Shown here piece by piece: positions 21,590 to 32,119 of a DNA stretch of 64,000 bases. The stretch is taken from NCBI GenBank assembly GCA_030710605.1, contig CP092863.1:141740896-141804895 (forward strand), given 5' to 3'. The DNA is from Cordylochernes scorpioides. Its lineage: Eukaryota; Arthropoda; Arachnida; Pseudoscorpiones; Chernetidae. The notes beneath the pieces were generated by a model. That model did not search any database. It was not told the DNA's origin and saw nothing but the letters and a program-made list of their open reading frames with translations. The stretch's first letter is position 1. Every line of letters starts with the position of its first letter. The translations under genes were made by a program, and so were the position numbers.

Positions 21590-21870
21590 TATGTCATAAT
21601 ATATACTCTTCCATGAATAATAAAGCAAACCTACAGACAACCCAGAGAGAGACGGGATGTAAAGTCCGGTCACTTGAGACAGCAGCGATATTCCAAGGGG
21701 CGGCAACTGGAGCCCGTCAGTTAACACCTCGGGACTTTTAAGACAGTTGGGGATTGTGTGCGACACGAACGGCCGGGCTCTCTCCCTCTCTCTCGCTGGT
21801 TGCCTGGGTTCCTTCTCCAACTTGTGGTGTCCTTATTTCTCTTCCCACCTTATTATATTGCCACATATAT
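21590..21870 (+). repeat. Dispersed repeat T, copy 1
   Basis: Begins TGTCATAATATATACTCTTC, then CAACCCAGAGAGAGACGGGA, CTTGAGACAGCAGCGAC, CTCGGGACTTTT, CGACACGAACGGCC, a CTCTCC tract, CTTGTGGTGTCCTTATTTCT, and ends at a TATATA tract. About 300 bp. Other copies, same orientation: 23235-23545, 37130-37440, 41705-42010. No coding. Class unknown, possibly a SINE-like element. Confidence 0.8.
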
Positions 21871-21879
21871 ATATTAGAT

Positions 21880-22870
21880 AATAAAAAGGCATATATTGGA
21901 TTTAATAAAATATTTAATAAATCCAATATATGCCTTTTTATTATCTAATGAATTAAATATGGATTGCTCTATTTTCAAAACATATATATATATGTTATTT
22001 TCTAGTTTCTTGGATAGTAACCTGTTAAAGGATGTCAAAGTCCGAAAGATTGCCGATTACACAGCACAAATAAAAGAAACACGTCACCGTGAACTTTGAT
22101 TCCTTCTTCAAGATGATGTCTGGTGATTCCTTCTCTTGTGAAAAAGAAAAGCATCTAGAAGATGAATTGACCAAATCAGATCACAGGAATAACCAATAAA
22201 GATACAAGAAATCTTAAATGAGAAAGTACCTAAATGAAGATAGTTCATCAATGAGGTCAACAATTTATATTAATTGTAGAAAATAGATAAACAATTTAAT
22301 GAAAGTTAAAGAAAACCAATTTCTAATCTATACTAAGAAGATGGGTATATTTCAAACTAGACGATATTTTTCCAATAAAAGTGAATAAATCCCTTTTCAA
22401 TATATTTCAACTCAATTCTCCAATAATCTTGATAAAATCTACTTTTAAATTCGAATTCCTTTTCATTCTAGGTACGTATGTAACATGTTAGCTTCGATAT
22501 AATTTAGAGTGAATTTTATAGAAATGTGAAAATTTTATTTATTAAATTGCTGAATAGAAACGTGGTCATTGCACACTTCCTTGACATAGTTGACAGAGGT
22601 GCCGCAGTGAGGCGCTGCTGGTTTCGAGTTAAATAGGGATTTTTTTTTACTAATTTGTTAATATCTCAAAGGTTATTCGAGATAGAAGCCTGAAAATTTT
22701 CCTATAAGTTTTACAGATTCAATTCTATAAACTGTTAAAATTTAAGCCAGATTAGTTAAGTATTGTGGACGTGTATAGCCGAAAAACATACATACATACA
22801 CTGACCACTTACATATACACTTTTACATATACAACTATTACATATACTCTTATATACATATATATATATT
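21880..22870. other. AT-rich intergenic stretch
   Basis: 21885-21950 is a hairpin: AGGCATATATTGGATTTAAT and its inverse ATAATCCAATATATGCCT-like arms ending in TATTATCTAATG. The rest, including TTCCTTCTTCAAGATGATGT (22101) and TTGACAGAGGTGCCGCAGTG (22591), shows no supported gene. 22785-22870 is a TACATA/TATATA simple repeat. Confidence 0.5.
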
Positions 22871-22879
22871 ATATTATAG

Positions 22880-23165
22880 AAAAAATATTTCTGTTGTTTT
22901 GGATCATCTTGATGATTATGCCATGGTAGTGCCGTCGTGGTTGAATAATAATCTTGAAAAATATATAGTCTTGATCAGAGGTTCCTTTATTTGAGCCAAG
23001 AAATATATACAAAACATAATTTGAGTAAGTACTGCCTGGCTTAAGGCGTAAGAATAAATAAAACAAAAGATTATTTACATAATTACAAACATATTTGAGC
23101 CGACCAGCGGGGAAGAACAACAATGAGATTTTATAGGGGAAGCATGACCTCTGGCGGTCGATTTA
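22880..23165 (+). repeat. Dispersed repeat U, copy 1
   Basis: GGATCATCTTGATGATTATG, AAGTACTGCCTGGCTTAAGG, GCCGACCAGCGGGGAAGAAC and GGGGAAGCATGACCTCTGGC. The inverted counterpart lies at 54610-54915. Class unknown. Confidence 0.75.
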
Positions 23166-23234
23166 GCAAAGTATTTAAATCTATGAAATTATAATTTTTT
23201 TTAAAAAATAAAATAACATTTTTATATAACATAT

Positions 23235-23545
23235 ATATGTCATAATATATACTCTTCCAGGAATAATAAAACAAACCTAGAGCCATCCCAGAGAGAGATG
23301 GGATGTAAAGTCCGGTCAATTGAGACAGCAGCGACATTCCAAAGGGGCGGCAAATGGGGGCCGCCCGTCAACACCTGGGGACAGTAGTCGGGGGGTGGTG
23401 ACCACACCAGACGGTCGTTCAGGGGACATCGCTCGCGCTCCCTCTCTCTCTCGTATGGCTTCCAGATTCCTCTTCCAACTCGTCGTGTGATTATTTCTCT
23501 CCTCACCACATTATTACCACTATATTGTCTCATATACATATATTA
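23235..23545 (+). repeat. Dispersed repeat T, copy 2
   Basis: Same block order as 21590-21870: TGTCATAATATATACTCTTC, CCCAGAGAGAGATGGGATGT, GACAGCAGCGACATTCCAAA, ACACCTGGGGACAG, CTCGTCGTGTGATTATTTCT. Confidence 0.85.
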
Positions 23546-23779
23546 TTTACTGAATACTATCGGAAAATGATTCAGCTTCTCTGTGAATTTAGACGAAAGA
23601 ATGCTTGTCTAATTAATATTAATTGTACAAAGTTTACATTTATAAATTTTCAATTGCTATCTATCTAGATAAAATTATTGATATTTCCATTTTGCAATGT
23701 GTTTATTTTGACATATGTTATCAAATATAATCACTATAGACCTTACTACAATGTTAACAAATATTGAATAAGAGGGATT

Positions 23780-23850
23780 GGCTCATCAGTGGTAAACCCT
23801 CTCAGCGGTTTCACCAAATTAATCTCCAGACCGCTCTCTACTATTGTATT
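23780..23850 (-). repeat. Family S fragment
   Basis: GGCTCATCAGTGGTAAACCC, CTCTCAGCGGTTTCACC and a CCAGACCGCT end; the reverse of the family S core. Confidence 0.75.
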
Positions 23851-24104
23851 GGATTGGTTTTGTTGTATATCCTGTATTTACTGAGGAAATCAGTTTAGGG
23901 ATGAATCTTCATTACCATTTTAACGTTGTATACTAAGGTGTTGAACAAAATGCACTATTTTAATGCATATTTAAAGGGAGAGGTTCCTTATTTTGGTATA
24001 TATAAACACGAATATATTTGTGAAAAATAGTACAAATGTGATATTGTACTGGGATAAGGTGCATTAATTATGAAAAAGGCATCTCCTTATTCCATGCAAC
24101 TCAA

Positions 24105-24350
24105 AGTTGCTGATGGCTTGCGCCATCTATCGGAATAAATATCAATTATTCTCGTTAATTTCTAATCATTCCAGAATTGGCCAATTACCCATTCTTGATT
24201 AATCAAGAAAAGCTAACCACGTACGCTTTTCTGGCTGTTGGTCCTCATCAGCGTATTGAAAGCTGTACCTCAACGACCAAAAAACAGGTCCTTCAGGCAT
24301 CTTGAAAAATCATGAAATGGGTAGTTAAGACCAGAATTGCGTGAGACCGC
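24105..24350 (-). mobile_element. Hammerhead-bearing retroelement, family A
   Basis: - strand copy with a GATTAATCAAGAATGGGTA-like inverted repeat, a hammerhead at 24216-24258 and the GATGGCGCAAGCCATC segment. The rearranged 3' part (CAACTTTGAGTTGC) is shared with 38810-38900. Confidence 0.65.
24216..24258 (-). ncRNA. Hammerhead ribozyme, family A, diverged
   Basis: - strand: CTGATGA - GGACCAACAGCCA - GAAA - AGCGTA - CGTGGTTA. Both core boxes are intact. Helix II is weakened, and helix I is poor (CAATACG against CGTGG). Confidence 0.6.
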
Positions 24351-24489
24351 GACACAATGTGAAAAATTAGTACAAATGTGATATTGTACTGGGATAAGGT
24401 GCATAAATTATGTGTCTTTTTTGCCTTTTTGTGCCTTTTTCATAGCGAATATATTTGTAATATTTACATATAAATACATATTTCTAATG

Positions 24490-24700
24490 TTACGATGTAG
24501 TAGAGCGCCATCTGTTATCAAATTATAAAACTATTTTAGAGGCGTAATATTCTTTTTAAAATAAAACAATTTCTACTGTCCTTACAGCGATGGAAAAATT
24601 AAAGGGAGGGCCTGGCTCATCAGTGGTGAACCCTCCCAGCGGTTTCGCCAGTTTAATCTACCATACCGCTGTTATATTGCATTTTTGGAACTTCCTTTTA
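24490..24700 (-). repeat. Family S element
   Basis: - strand copy: TAGAGCGCCATCTGTTATCA, ACAATTTCTACTGTCCTTAC, GGCTCATCAGTGGTGAACCC, TCCCAGCGGTTTCGCCAG and the TAATCTACCATACCGCTG hairpin arm. Confidence 0.85.
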
Positions 24701-24926
24701 TAGGTGACCGTTGTAAGACTCTTGGAATGGGTATTTTAGAAGAACTATGGACATAAGCTTTTAGGACAGCAGAGTTAAATATAATTATAAATATATTTCT
24801 AAAGTTCATTTGTTGAATAGAAGTTGATTCAGATAAATAAAAACATAGCCACATCAACCAATAGTTCATTTCAACCCCAACGATTCAGTGATTCTCTGTT
24901 ACTCACACATTACTTATATATATATA

Positions 24927-25020
24927 CTAGCCGAATGACCCGGGCAACGACCGGGTTTTACCCGATTAAATGCTTTTATTCAAATACTATTCGTTACAAT
25001 TATAAATTGGCGCCGTGGAT
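24927..25020 (-). mobile_element. Helitron-like 3' end
   Basis: CTAGCCGAATGACCCGGGCA is the reverse complement of the 3' hairpin plus CTAG end seen at 41382 and 44153. The following ATTCAAATACTATTCGTTAC and GGCGCCGTGGATGTCA segments match 44060-44120. It is truncated where a tRNA-Gly-containing segment begins. Confidence 0.75.
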
Positions 25021-25074
25021 GTCATTCTTGTATAATATATAAATGAGTTTTAAAAATTGTAAAAAAAAAAAAAA

Positions 25075-25145
25075 TGCATCGGTCGGGAATCGAACCCGGG
25101 CCGCACGGGTGGCAGGCGATCATTCTACCACTGAACCACCGATGG
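25075..25145 (-). pseudogene. tRNA-Gly(GCC)-like copy, degraded
   Basis: 71 nt on the - strand with D arm GGTTCAGTGGTAGAAT, loop CTGCCAC (anticodon GCC) and T arm GGGTTCGATTCCCG. The anticodon stem (ATCGC against CCGTG) and the first acceptor pair are broken, so this is likely a pseudogene. Flanked by TAAATGAGTTTTAAAAATTG, as is the copy at 29970. Confidence 0.8.
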
Positions 25146-25299
25146 TTATGAGAAATGGCCATATTTAGGTATTTATTCCATTCACAAAAGCAAACGGTGA
25201 CAGAATTGATTAAGAAAGAATTGATTATGACGCTGATAACTGTATATATTAATTTTTAGATAGTAAAGTGAACCTCTATGGATGATTATCTTTTATTAA

Positions 25300-25360
25300 A
25301 CGTTTTTCAAGCTTTCGGGATAACGCCCTTCTATAGGACACGTGTATATATATATATATA
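25300..25360 (-). ncRNA. Penelope-type ribozyme-like box (family D)
   Basis: - strand: CCTATAGAAGGGCGTTATCC, then CGAAAGCTTG. Same layout as the arms at 52500-53160 (TAGAAGGGC .. GCCCGAAAGCTTG). Confidence 0.4.
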
Positions 25361-25364
25361 TTTT

Positions 25365-25420
25365 TTTATCATATTAATACCTCACGTATTTTCACTTTAA
25401 GAATTGGGCATATAAATTGG
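25365..25420. repeat. Family F (foldback) left piece, split by the LINE
   Basis: CATATTAATACCTCACGTAT and TTAAGAATTGGGCATATAAA match 29400-29450. The other side of the same element resumes at 27938 (AAAAATATTTAACCAATTTT). The R1-type LINE therefore sits inside a family F element. Confidence 0.75.
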
Positions 25421-25541
25421 GCATCACGCAATCTCATTCGACATTAGTCTGGAAACAGAAAGTTTATTACATGAAAATAATTCTACATGGTATTTTCAAG
25501 AAAAAAGAGCCAATTGGCAAAAATATGAGCAGGCAATCAAG

Positions 25542-25808
25542 GTGTCTAGGATAAATGAGGCAATGATGAAATTAGGTAAAATAGTAAATATAAACGATAT
25601 AAACTGTGTAGTTTCTCTCATAACTTACATATTAATTGAAGCTGCATATGCATCTCTACGATTAAAACCAAAATATTTAAATAATAATCCATTTAATTGG
25701 TGGACGGATGAACTGGAACTTTTAAAAAATCATTTTAAATATGTTCGAAATCTATATTATCGGGGTAAACGGTCTAATAGACAGCTAGTTGATGAAAAAA
25801 ATGTATAA
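25542..25808 (+). pseudogene. LINE ORF2, post-endonuclease segment
   Basis: 88 codons (ISYVLIEAAYASLRLKP-like, then a PFNWWTDELELLK motif). The N-P-W-W-T-D/E-E-L motif is the conserved linker between the endonuclease and RT in jockey/R1 LINEs. A frame change near 25800 separates it from RT. Confidence 0.8.
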
Positions 25809-26358
25809 AGAAATACGAAATAAGTATATGAATATTATTGAAAAAACAAGAAATGTAAGCTGGAGGGTATTCCTGGAGGAAGTTGAAAATACATCTCCTT
25901 TTGGTAATACTTACAAAACTTTTAAACAAAAATTTTCTCCTTGGTATTTTGATTTACCAATTCTAGATGTATCTCAAGATGTGCTCGAATCAGAAATGAA
26001 AAATCTTTTATCTTCTCTATTTCCGAATGACTGTCAATCTTCTGACACAAACTATCATAAATTAATCAGAGACAAGAGTTATACTATTTCTAATGATAAA
26101 ATCATTTATTTTGATAATATTCAAATCTGTTCAATAATTAAAAAACTTAAAAATGGCAAGGCTCCAGGAATAGATCATATAAGCAATCAGATGATCAAAA
26201 CGGCAGTTCATCATATATCTCCTGTGTTAACAAAATTGTTCAATGCTTGTATTGGACTTAATTATTATCCGGAGGCCTGGAGAAAGTCAGCAGTAATGAT
26301 TATAAAAAAAAACCTAATAAAGAAAATTATAAAGATCCGAAAGCCTACCGCCCTATAA
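25789..26358 (+). pseudogene. LINE ORF2, RT N-terminal part
   Basis: 189 codons. It carries the NGKAPGIDHISNQMIK motif (RT block 0/1, usually K-A-P-G-x-D) and YYPEAWRKSAVMIIKK. A +1 change near 26350 moves the following RPISLSS block into the next frame. Confidence 0.9.
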
Positions 26359-26360
26359 GC

Positions 26361-27848
26361 TTGTCTTCTAATTTAAGTAAAATTTTTGAAAGTCTAATTC
26401 ATATTGAACTTTTAAATCATATTAATAGTAATAATGTTATGCATCCTGCTCAACATGGATTTACACAAGAAAAATCGACAATCTCTGCTTTACAAGAAAT
26501 AACTAAATTAAGTCTTCTGAAAAGAGAAACAGAAAATACGGCAATAGTAACAGTGGACATCAGCGGAGCTTTCGACAACGCATGGCATCCGGCAATTCTC
26601 CAACAATTGGACAAGGCAAATTTTCCAGCGGTACTTATAAAAATAATTAATTCTTACTTTGAAGACCGGAGTGTAGAGTTTAAATATACTAATGTAAAGT
26701 GTATAAAAAAGATAAATAAGGGATGTCCCCAGGGTGGTATTATTTCTCCTATTCTTTGGAATATATTACTTAATGATTTCAACTTATCTTTTAACGAAAG
26801 TTTTGCTAGAGTAATTGCTTTCGCGGACGATGTGACATTTGTGGTATGGAGTTCAAACATCTATGATCTTCAGTATAATATTACCAAATGTTTAATAAAA
26901 ATCAAAGCCTGGTGTGAAAAAGTAAAACTTTCACTAAGTCCAAACAAAACAGGTATACTCTATCTACATAACTATGAAAAATTGCCCATTAATTTTGATG
27001 GAAAAATAATTCAACCATCAGAAACTGTTAAAATTTTGGGAGTTATTTTTAAAAATCATAGACAAAGGAATAAGATTAATTTTGGAACACATGTTGACAA
27101 TATAATTATGAAAGCTACGAAACTTAAGAATATATTATTCCCATTATGTGCACGTACTTGGGGCATTGATACTCGGCGTAGATTGATCTTATATAAAGCT
27201 ATGATACGCTCTACAATAAGCTATGCATCAAATATTTGGTTTCCTTTTATCACTGCAGCAAAAAGATCCAAGTTGAATTCTATACAATATCAAATTCTTA
27301 TTAGATGCATTCATGCTTATAGGACTTCATCTTCTTACATCACACATATACTAGCGAAAACCCCTTTACTGTCCGATTATCTTGAATTATTACAAACAAA
27401 GTATAATATGACAAATTCTCTCACAGATCGAACACTCAAAAAACCCCTTCAAAAAGAATTAAACAAACTATATCTGGATCTAAAATTTAAGTTTTATCTT
27501 TCTCAATCTAATGAACTGTTCAAGAAATTCTTTCCAATTGCTGTCCCAAATTTCATTTCTCCTGATAAATTCACTACTTTATTATTAACTGGCAAAGGAC
27601 CCTTCTTAAGTTTCCTATTCAAACTGAATGCTATCAATGATCCAACATGTGAATGCCGCTTAGATGTTGAATCACCAGAGCATCTTCTTTTATCTTGCCC
27701 TCTGACTAATCAAATTGTATGTAGATACTTTGAAACATTACCAAATTCTCTTTGTGTATATACTCTATCTTATGAGAACTTTGTTAAGTTTAGAACTATT
27801 TGTACAATAATTTACAAAACAATACTAATCCATCGTGTAAATAATTAA
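26361..27848 (+). pseudogene. LINE ORF2, RT core and C-terminal zinc-binding motif
   Basis: 495 codons. RT blocks: QHGFTQEKSTISALQEI, then VTVDISGAFDNAWHPAILQQ, KGCPQGGIISPILWNILLND, the catalytic FADDVTF, SPNKTGILYL and ILGVIFKNH. The GAFDNAW-x-P block is characteristic of the R1 clade. Near the C-terminus is a CECRLDVESPEHLLLSCP cysteine-histidine motif. The open frame is long, but lacks the endonuclease and upstream RT in frame. Confidence 0.93.
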
Positions 27849-27937
27849 TCATATATAGATAAATAATACTAGCACAGCACAATAGTCCTTTGGACTTCGT
27901 GCTTTTGTAACAATAAATAAAAAAATAAAATATAAAA

Positions 27938-28015
27938 ATATTTAACCAATTTTAGTTCCAACTTCTGCCACTTGAGCGCCACCGTCGAGCTTAAACTTGT
28001 CCATAATATCAGCTG
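27938..28015. repeat. Family F foldback element, right end
   Basis: TTTTAGTTCCAACTTCTGCC, ACTTGAGCGCCACCGTCGAG and CTTAAACTTGTCCATAA are the terminal inverted repeat of family F. Full copies at 32650-32922 and 33228-33495 show both ends. Confidence 0.85.
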
Positions 28016-29035
28016 TTAACCTATTTTAGAATTGATATATTTGCATACTAGAGAAAATTTGGTATTTAACATAGGTAAATTAGTAGCAATAGTGTCTATG
28101 AACTAGGGTATAATATTATGGTAAATTTCAGGAATATCAATTTCTGTTTAAACTTTTGAATTTAATGGAGCTTCAAGGAGTAATCTTTCAAATTTACTAT
28201 GAATATTAGAGTTTTTTTATCTCAATTTAAAGCGCAATGTCCCCCTAGAGACACTTGCGCTGTCATACGTGTATGCCTTTACATTTGTCTATACATATAT
28301 ATTGTGACGAATAAATAATTTATTATTTAATTTAATTATTATGAATATATTTGGAAAAACAGATTTATTATTTTATATTTGTAAATCATCTTTTTGTTAC
28401 CTAGCTTGCTTGCTCGATATTCTCTAGCTGTAGATAGTTTGGTTGGTTGGTTGATAATTGTCGACTTGTCGCTGTGACGTCATCAATAAATACTTTCACA
28501 TCTCCAGATATATAAAGACTTGATTTCTACCCTACAATATACAATAATAATTAAAGGCCGTGAATAGAATAGTCATATGATGTTAACAATGTGAAAGAGA
28601 GAGAAAAAAAAGAGAAAAAAAAAAAACTGGGTATGAATATTAAAGTAATGCAGCTATATATATAGTATGAAAATTATTAGTTAACAGTTGTCTCAGTCAA
28701 ATTTAATTTAAATTATCACAGAGAGTGTGATCGAATAATTGGAATTCGATTTGTAATTTAGGAAATTCCCCAATCACAACACCTGCTGGTCCAATATCAT
28801 TGATTGATTATTAAAATTATCGAATATATACTAAATTAAGAAGGTTAAGACAGATATATATATATATAATTAATTGATTCCAATTATAAATAGATTAAAA
28901 AGCGCAATGGGTTTGCAATTATACTGATCTAGTGATTGGAAGCCTTAAAAATGCTAAGAGTCACTCTAAGAATACGTTACTGTTTATTTTAAAATAAAAA
29001 AATGGAACTTGACTCTCTTATCATGTGAAAGGATT
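28016..29035. other. AT-rich stretch with two fragments repeated at 57040-57190
   Basis: 28225-28320 (CAATTTAAAGCGCAATGTCC, CCCTAGAGACACTTGCGCTG, ACATTTGTCTATACATATAT) and 28555-28620 (GGCCGTGAATAGAATAGTCA, ATGATGTTAACAATGTG) appear inverted and adjacent at 57040-57190, so they are parts of one dispersed element split here. The rest has no gene I can support. Confidence 0.6.
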
Positions 29036-29250
29036 CATCTAAACGTATCGACAAAACTTAAGAAAGTGGAAGTCTTTGATATGGCCGGTCGTCTATATAT
29101 ATTTTTTTTTTAAGAAGACTGAGACAACATTTTTTACACTTGGTTATCTCGTGTGTCTTCAGTAAAGGTCACTGTAATATATTTCAGAGTTATTGTCCCG
29201 ATATACATGGTAAAAGGTACAACTTCCTTAAGTTTTGTCCATGAGTGTAA
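29036..29250. mobile_element. MITE family M
   Basis: Left end GACAAAACTTAAGAAAGTGG, subterminal GGCCGGTCGTCTA, one internal unit (TGGTTATCTCGTGTG .. CGATATACATGG), right end TTAAGTTTTGTCCATGAGTG. Confidence 0.9.
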
Positions 29251-29454
29251 GTTAAAGCTTTATGGACCACATATCAGCACGACGGTGGCGCTCGAGTGGC
29301 CAAAGTTGGAACTAAAATTGGCATTTCGATATTAAAGTTCCATTTGAAGTAAAATTTGAATAGAAACATGTGTATATTTATTTATTTATTTATTTTTATA
29401 TCATATTAATACCTCACGTATTTTCACTTTAAGAAAATTGGGCATATAAAAATA

Positions 29455-29931
29455 CTAGCGGATGTGTACCCGGCTTCGCCCAGGTTTTATCCAGTGAAAG
29501 TTTGCCTAACGAATATTATATATTATGAAGTATAATAAACAATGTTAAAGATTAGTTTTAATTATTAATCAAGATTGTGTGTGAATATGTGAGAAAGATG
29601 TAATATCGTTGTTGTTTTCTTGGCCGACTGTTTTACATATGGTGTTATCTTAAAATTGCTTGTTTTGAATATTTTTTTAGATAGAGTTGAATGAATTGCT
29701 GAATTTTTTTTGTATTTATATATAAATAAAATTAACTCTGTTGATTTTTTTTGTATTTAATCGAAAACAGCGAAGTTACGCATGTTAAAGTTAGGAAAAA
29801 TATTTTGATGTTAAGCAAAACCTGCTCCATATCGTTTTACATAAATGTCGAAAATTTGGTTGAAATTGATGCATTGTAACGAAAGTTTTTAGCGAACACC
29901 ACTTATGAAATTTGCATTTTATTAATATAGA
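29455..29931 (-). mobile_element. Non-autonomous Helitron-like element
   Basis: Near-identical to 11864-12345. CTAG with a CCTGGGCGAAGCCGGG hairpin at the left; TC start (TCTATATTAATAAAATG on the - strand) at 29931. Flanks are A and T. A second Helitron-like 5' end (TCCTTATATATATAAAAATG on the -) is at 30292, so the insertion may be a composite. Confidence 0.85.
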
Positions 29932-29969
29932 TATAATATAAATGAGTTTTAAAAATTGTAAAAAAAAAA

Positions 29970-30040
29970 TGCATCGGCCGGGAATCGAACCCTGGCCGCC
30001 CGCGTGGCAGGCGAGCATTCTACCACTGAACCACCGATGC
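29970..30040 (-). tRNA. tRNA-Gly(GCC), possibly functional
   Basis: 71 nt on the -: acceptor GCATCGG/CCGATGC perfectly paired, GGTTCAGTGGTAGAAT D arm, anticodon stem CTCGC/GCGGG with loop CTGCCAC (anticodon GCC), and T loop TTCGATT with one C-to-A mismatch in the T stem (AGGG instead of CGGG before the loop). Internal promoter boxes A and B are recognisable. It lies between Helitron ends, with the same TAAATGAGTTTTAAAAATTG flank as the degraded copy at 25075. Confidence 0.75.
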
Positions 30041-30469
30041 TTTAAAAAAATCAAATTCATTTATCGTCGCGACCAGTGCTGCGCCCTAGCGGTAAAAGAC
30101 TGGAACTAACGCTTTTTGGTTTTTTATTTTTTAAAAGAAGCACATTAACTTTTTTAGTTTTTTGAATAGCCTATATGTTAAACGAAATCTTCAGCTACCT
30201 ACATGCGAAATTCCATAATGATTGAGTCAGTAGATTTTGCGTGATGCGATAACAAACATCGATTTCGCATTTCATTTTTATATATATAAGGATTTAACCA
30301 ATTTTAGTTCCAACTTCTGCCACTTGAGCGCCACCGTCGAGCTTAAACTTGTCCATAAATACAGCTTTTACCTAATAGAATTCCTTTCCATTTTTTAAAG
30401 TAGTTTCCGTCAATTCTGTAGATTGTAAGCATTCATAGTGTCGCCACATTCACTTTAATTATAACGTCA

Positions 30470-31045
30470 AGTTATTTTATTATTATTATAATTAATATAA
30501 GACAATAGCACGCCATCTATGTATAGCAAATACAAACATTAAGTCACGGTGTTCCTTTTGAACATGAAACAAACTTCTACTGTCCTTACTGCGATGAACA
30601 AAGATTATAGTTTACTTAAATACCATTTCTAAGATTCCACCCGTCAGTGTAACATATATAAGCAGAATGATCCAATACAGTATTAGAACTCTGAGAAGCG
30701 GTCTAGTAGATTAAATTGGCGAAACCGCTAGAAGGGGTAACCACTGATGAGCCAGGCCCTCCCAATATTTTCCATCGTATTTTTAAGCACGAATGTTTCC
30801 TTTTCACGCAAATCAATCTTCTACTGTCCTTACTGTGATGAAAAATATTGGGAGAACTTGGCTCATCAGTGGTGAACCCTCCTCGCGGTTTCGCCAATTT
30901 AAACAACCAGACCGCTTCAGTAGCTTCCACCATTCAGTGTAGCCTATGTAAGCAGAACCGTCCAATACAGTATTAGAGCTCTGAGAAGCGGTCTGGAGGA
31001 TTTAGGAGGTCTGGTAGAGGATGAGCCAAGCCCCTTCCCAATTAA
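30470..31045. repeat. Family S cluster: two inverted copies and a partial third
   Basis: 30640-30790 (+) carries AATTGGCGAAACCGCT and CCACTGATGAGCCAGGCCCT. 30800-30935 (-) carries TACTGTCCTTACTGTGATG and TTGGCTCATCAGTGGTGAAC. 30940-31040 (+) carries AATACAGTATTAGAGCTCTG, AGAAGCGGTCTGG and GGATGAGCCAAGCCC. All share the AATACAGTATTAGA-type lead. Confidence 0.8.
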
Positions 31046-31145
31046 TGTTTTCATAATCAGTTCACAAATCGTACAAAAATCTAACCATTATATTAAAAAA
31101 AGCAAAATATTTGAACAGCTTCAACTCTAAAATATGATGAATTCA

Positions 31146-31372
31146 CACTCATGGACAAAACTTAAGATAGTGGAAAGTCTTTGATGTTGCCGGTCGTCTG
31201 TTTTAATTATTTTTAAAAGAGACAGAGGCAACTTTTTTTTTTTTTTTTTTTTTACACTTGGTTATCTCGTGTGTCTTCAATAAAGGTCACTGTAATATAT
31301 TTCAGAGTTATTGTCTCAATCCCGATATACATGGTAAAAGGTACAACTTCCTTAAGTTTTGTCCATGAGTGT
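31146..31372. mobile_element. MITE family M
   Basis: Complete: CACTCATGGACAAAACTTAA at the left, GCCGGTCGTCTG, a T tract, one internal unit, and TTAAGTTTTGTCCATGAGTG at the right. Confidence 0.93.
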
Positions 31373-31509
31373 ATTTAATCACAATAAGCGCACGTAATTC
31401 AATAAAAACAAAGTAATAAAAGAATTAAATATAAGAAAATAGATGTTTGATCTAAGCATTTTTATGACTCTATATATATATATAATTATATTATTAAAAA
31501 AATTGAGAA

Positions 31510-31820
31510 AAAAATTCAACTCATTAAACCAACTTTATGGACCAAATAGTAGGTCGACGGTGGCGCTCGAGTGGCGAAAATAGGAACTAAAATTGTCATT
31601 TTTATATTAAAGTCGTTGGAAATGAAATTTAAATAGAAACACATTTATAATTATATATTTTATTTATTAGGTAATATTAATCCCACTCACTTATTTTTAT
31701 TTTAAAAATTTGTTTGGGCATATAAAAATATTAAAGTATTTTTAGTTCCAACTTCTGCCACTTGAGCGCCACCGTCGAGCTTTAACTTGTCCATAAATAC
31801 AGCTTGCTTAATAGAATTTC
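31510..31820. mobile_element. Foldback element family F
   Basis: Left inverted repeat CAACTTTATGGACCAAATAG, GTCGACGGTGGCGCTCGAGT; right inverted repeat TTAGTTCCAACTTCTGCCAC, GAGCGCCACCGTCGAGC. About 65-bp terminal inverted repeats around an AT-rich core. Confidence 0.85.
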
Positions 31821-31821
31821 T

Positions 31822-32045
31822 TCCTGGCTCTCACCCAGGAGGCCCGGGTTCGATTCCCGGCGTGGGAATTTTTTTTACCCGGGGACACTCACCGGCGTTG
31901 CAGCTCTGGTGGTTCGCCGCTGGCTTGGCTCATTGCCGCGGTGCATCTCGATCGTTCTGCTTGGTGAAGCCATGTTGGGGCTAGAAGACCTTACCATGAA
32001 GGCCAATTAGCCTGGAATTCAAGAATTCAGAATTTATTCCCATTT
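31822..32045 (+). mobile_element. tRNA-derived SINE
   Basis: Its head has a B box in GCCCGGGTTCGATTCCCGGC. The body includes GGGGACACTCACCGGCGTTG, CTGGCTTGGCTCATTGCCGC and GCTAGAAGACCTTACCATGA. The tail is AATTCAAGAATTCAGAATTT. The box A side (TGGCTCTCACCCAGG) is weak. No coding. Confidence 0.75.
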
Positions 32046-32119
32046 ATTAAAAGTGGTTTAAAATATGGACTAAACTCTTTCGAAACATAAACACATTTTT
32101 TTTTATCTCACAAATGTAC

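Larger units (their letters stand above)
25424..27937 (+). mobile_element. R1-clade non-LTR retrotransposon, 5' truncated
   Basis: It begins within the end of the endonuclease domain (an ANWQKYEQAI-like segment near 25510) and runs through RT to a C-terminal cysteine-histidine motif, a TAA at 27846-27848, a short 3' UTR with AATAAATAAAAAAATAAAAT, and the flanking family F element. Two frame changes, near 25800 and 26355, inactivate it. 5' truncation and an A-rich tail are typical of LINE insertions. Confidence 0.93.
29255..30370. repeat. Family F element interrupted by Helitron sequence and tRNA-Gly
   Basis: The left end (AGCTTTATGGACCACATATC, AGCACGACGGTGGCGCTCGA) is at 29255 and the right end (AGTTCCAACTTCTGCCACTT) at 30305. 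Between them is an 838-bp insertion (29455-30292) of Helitron-type sequence. The empty-site order ATATAAAAATATTTAACCAA can be read at other copies. Confidence 0.85.

Noticed and set aside
21464..21926. 118- and 62-codon frames at dispersed repeat T
   Set aside because: Other copies of repeat T have different frames; no conserved protein.
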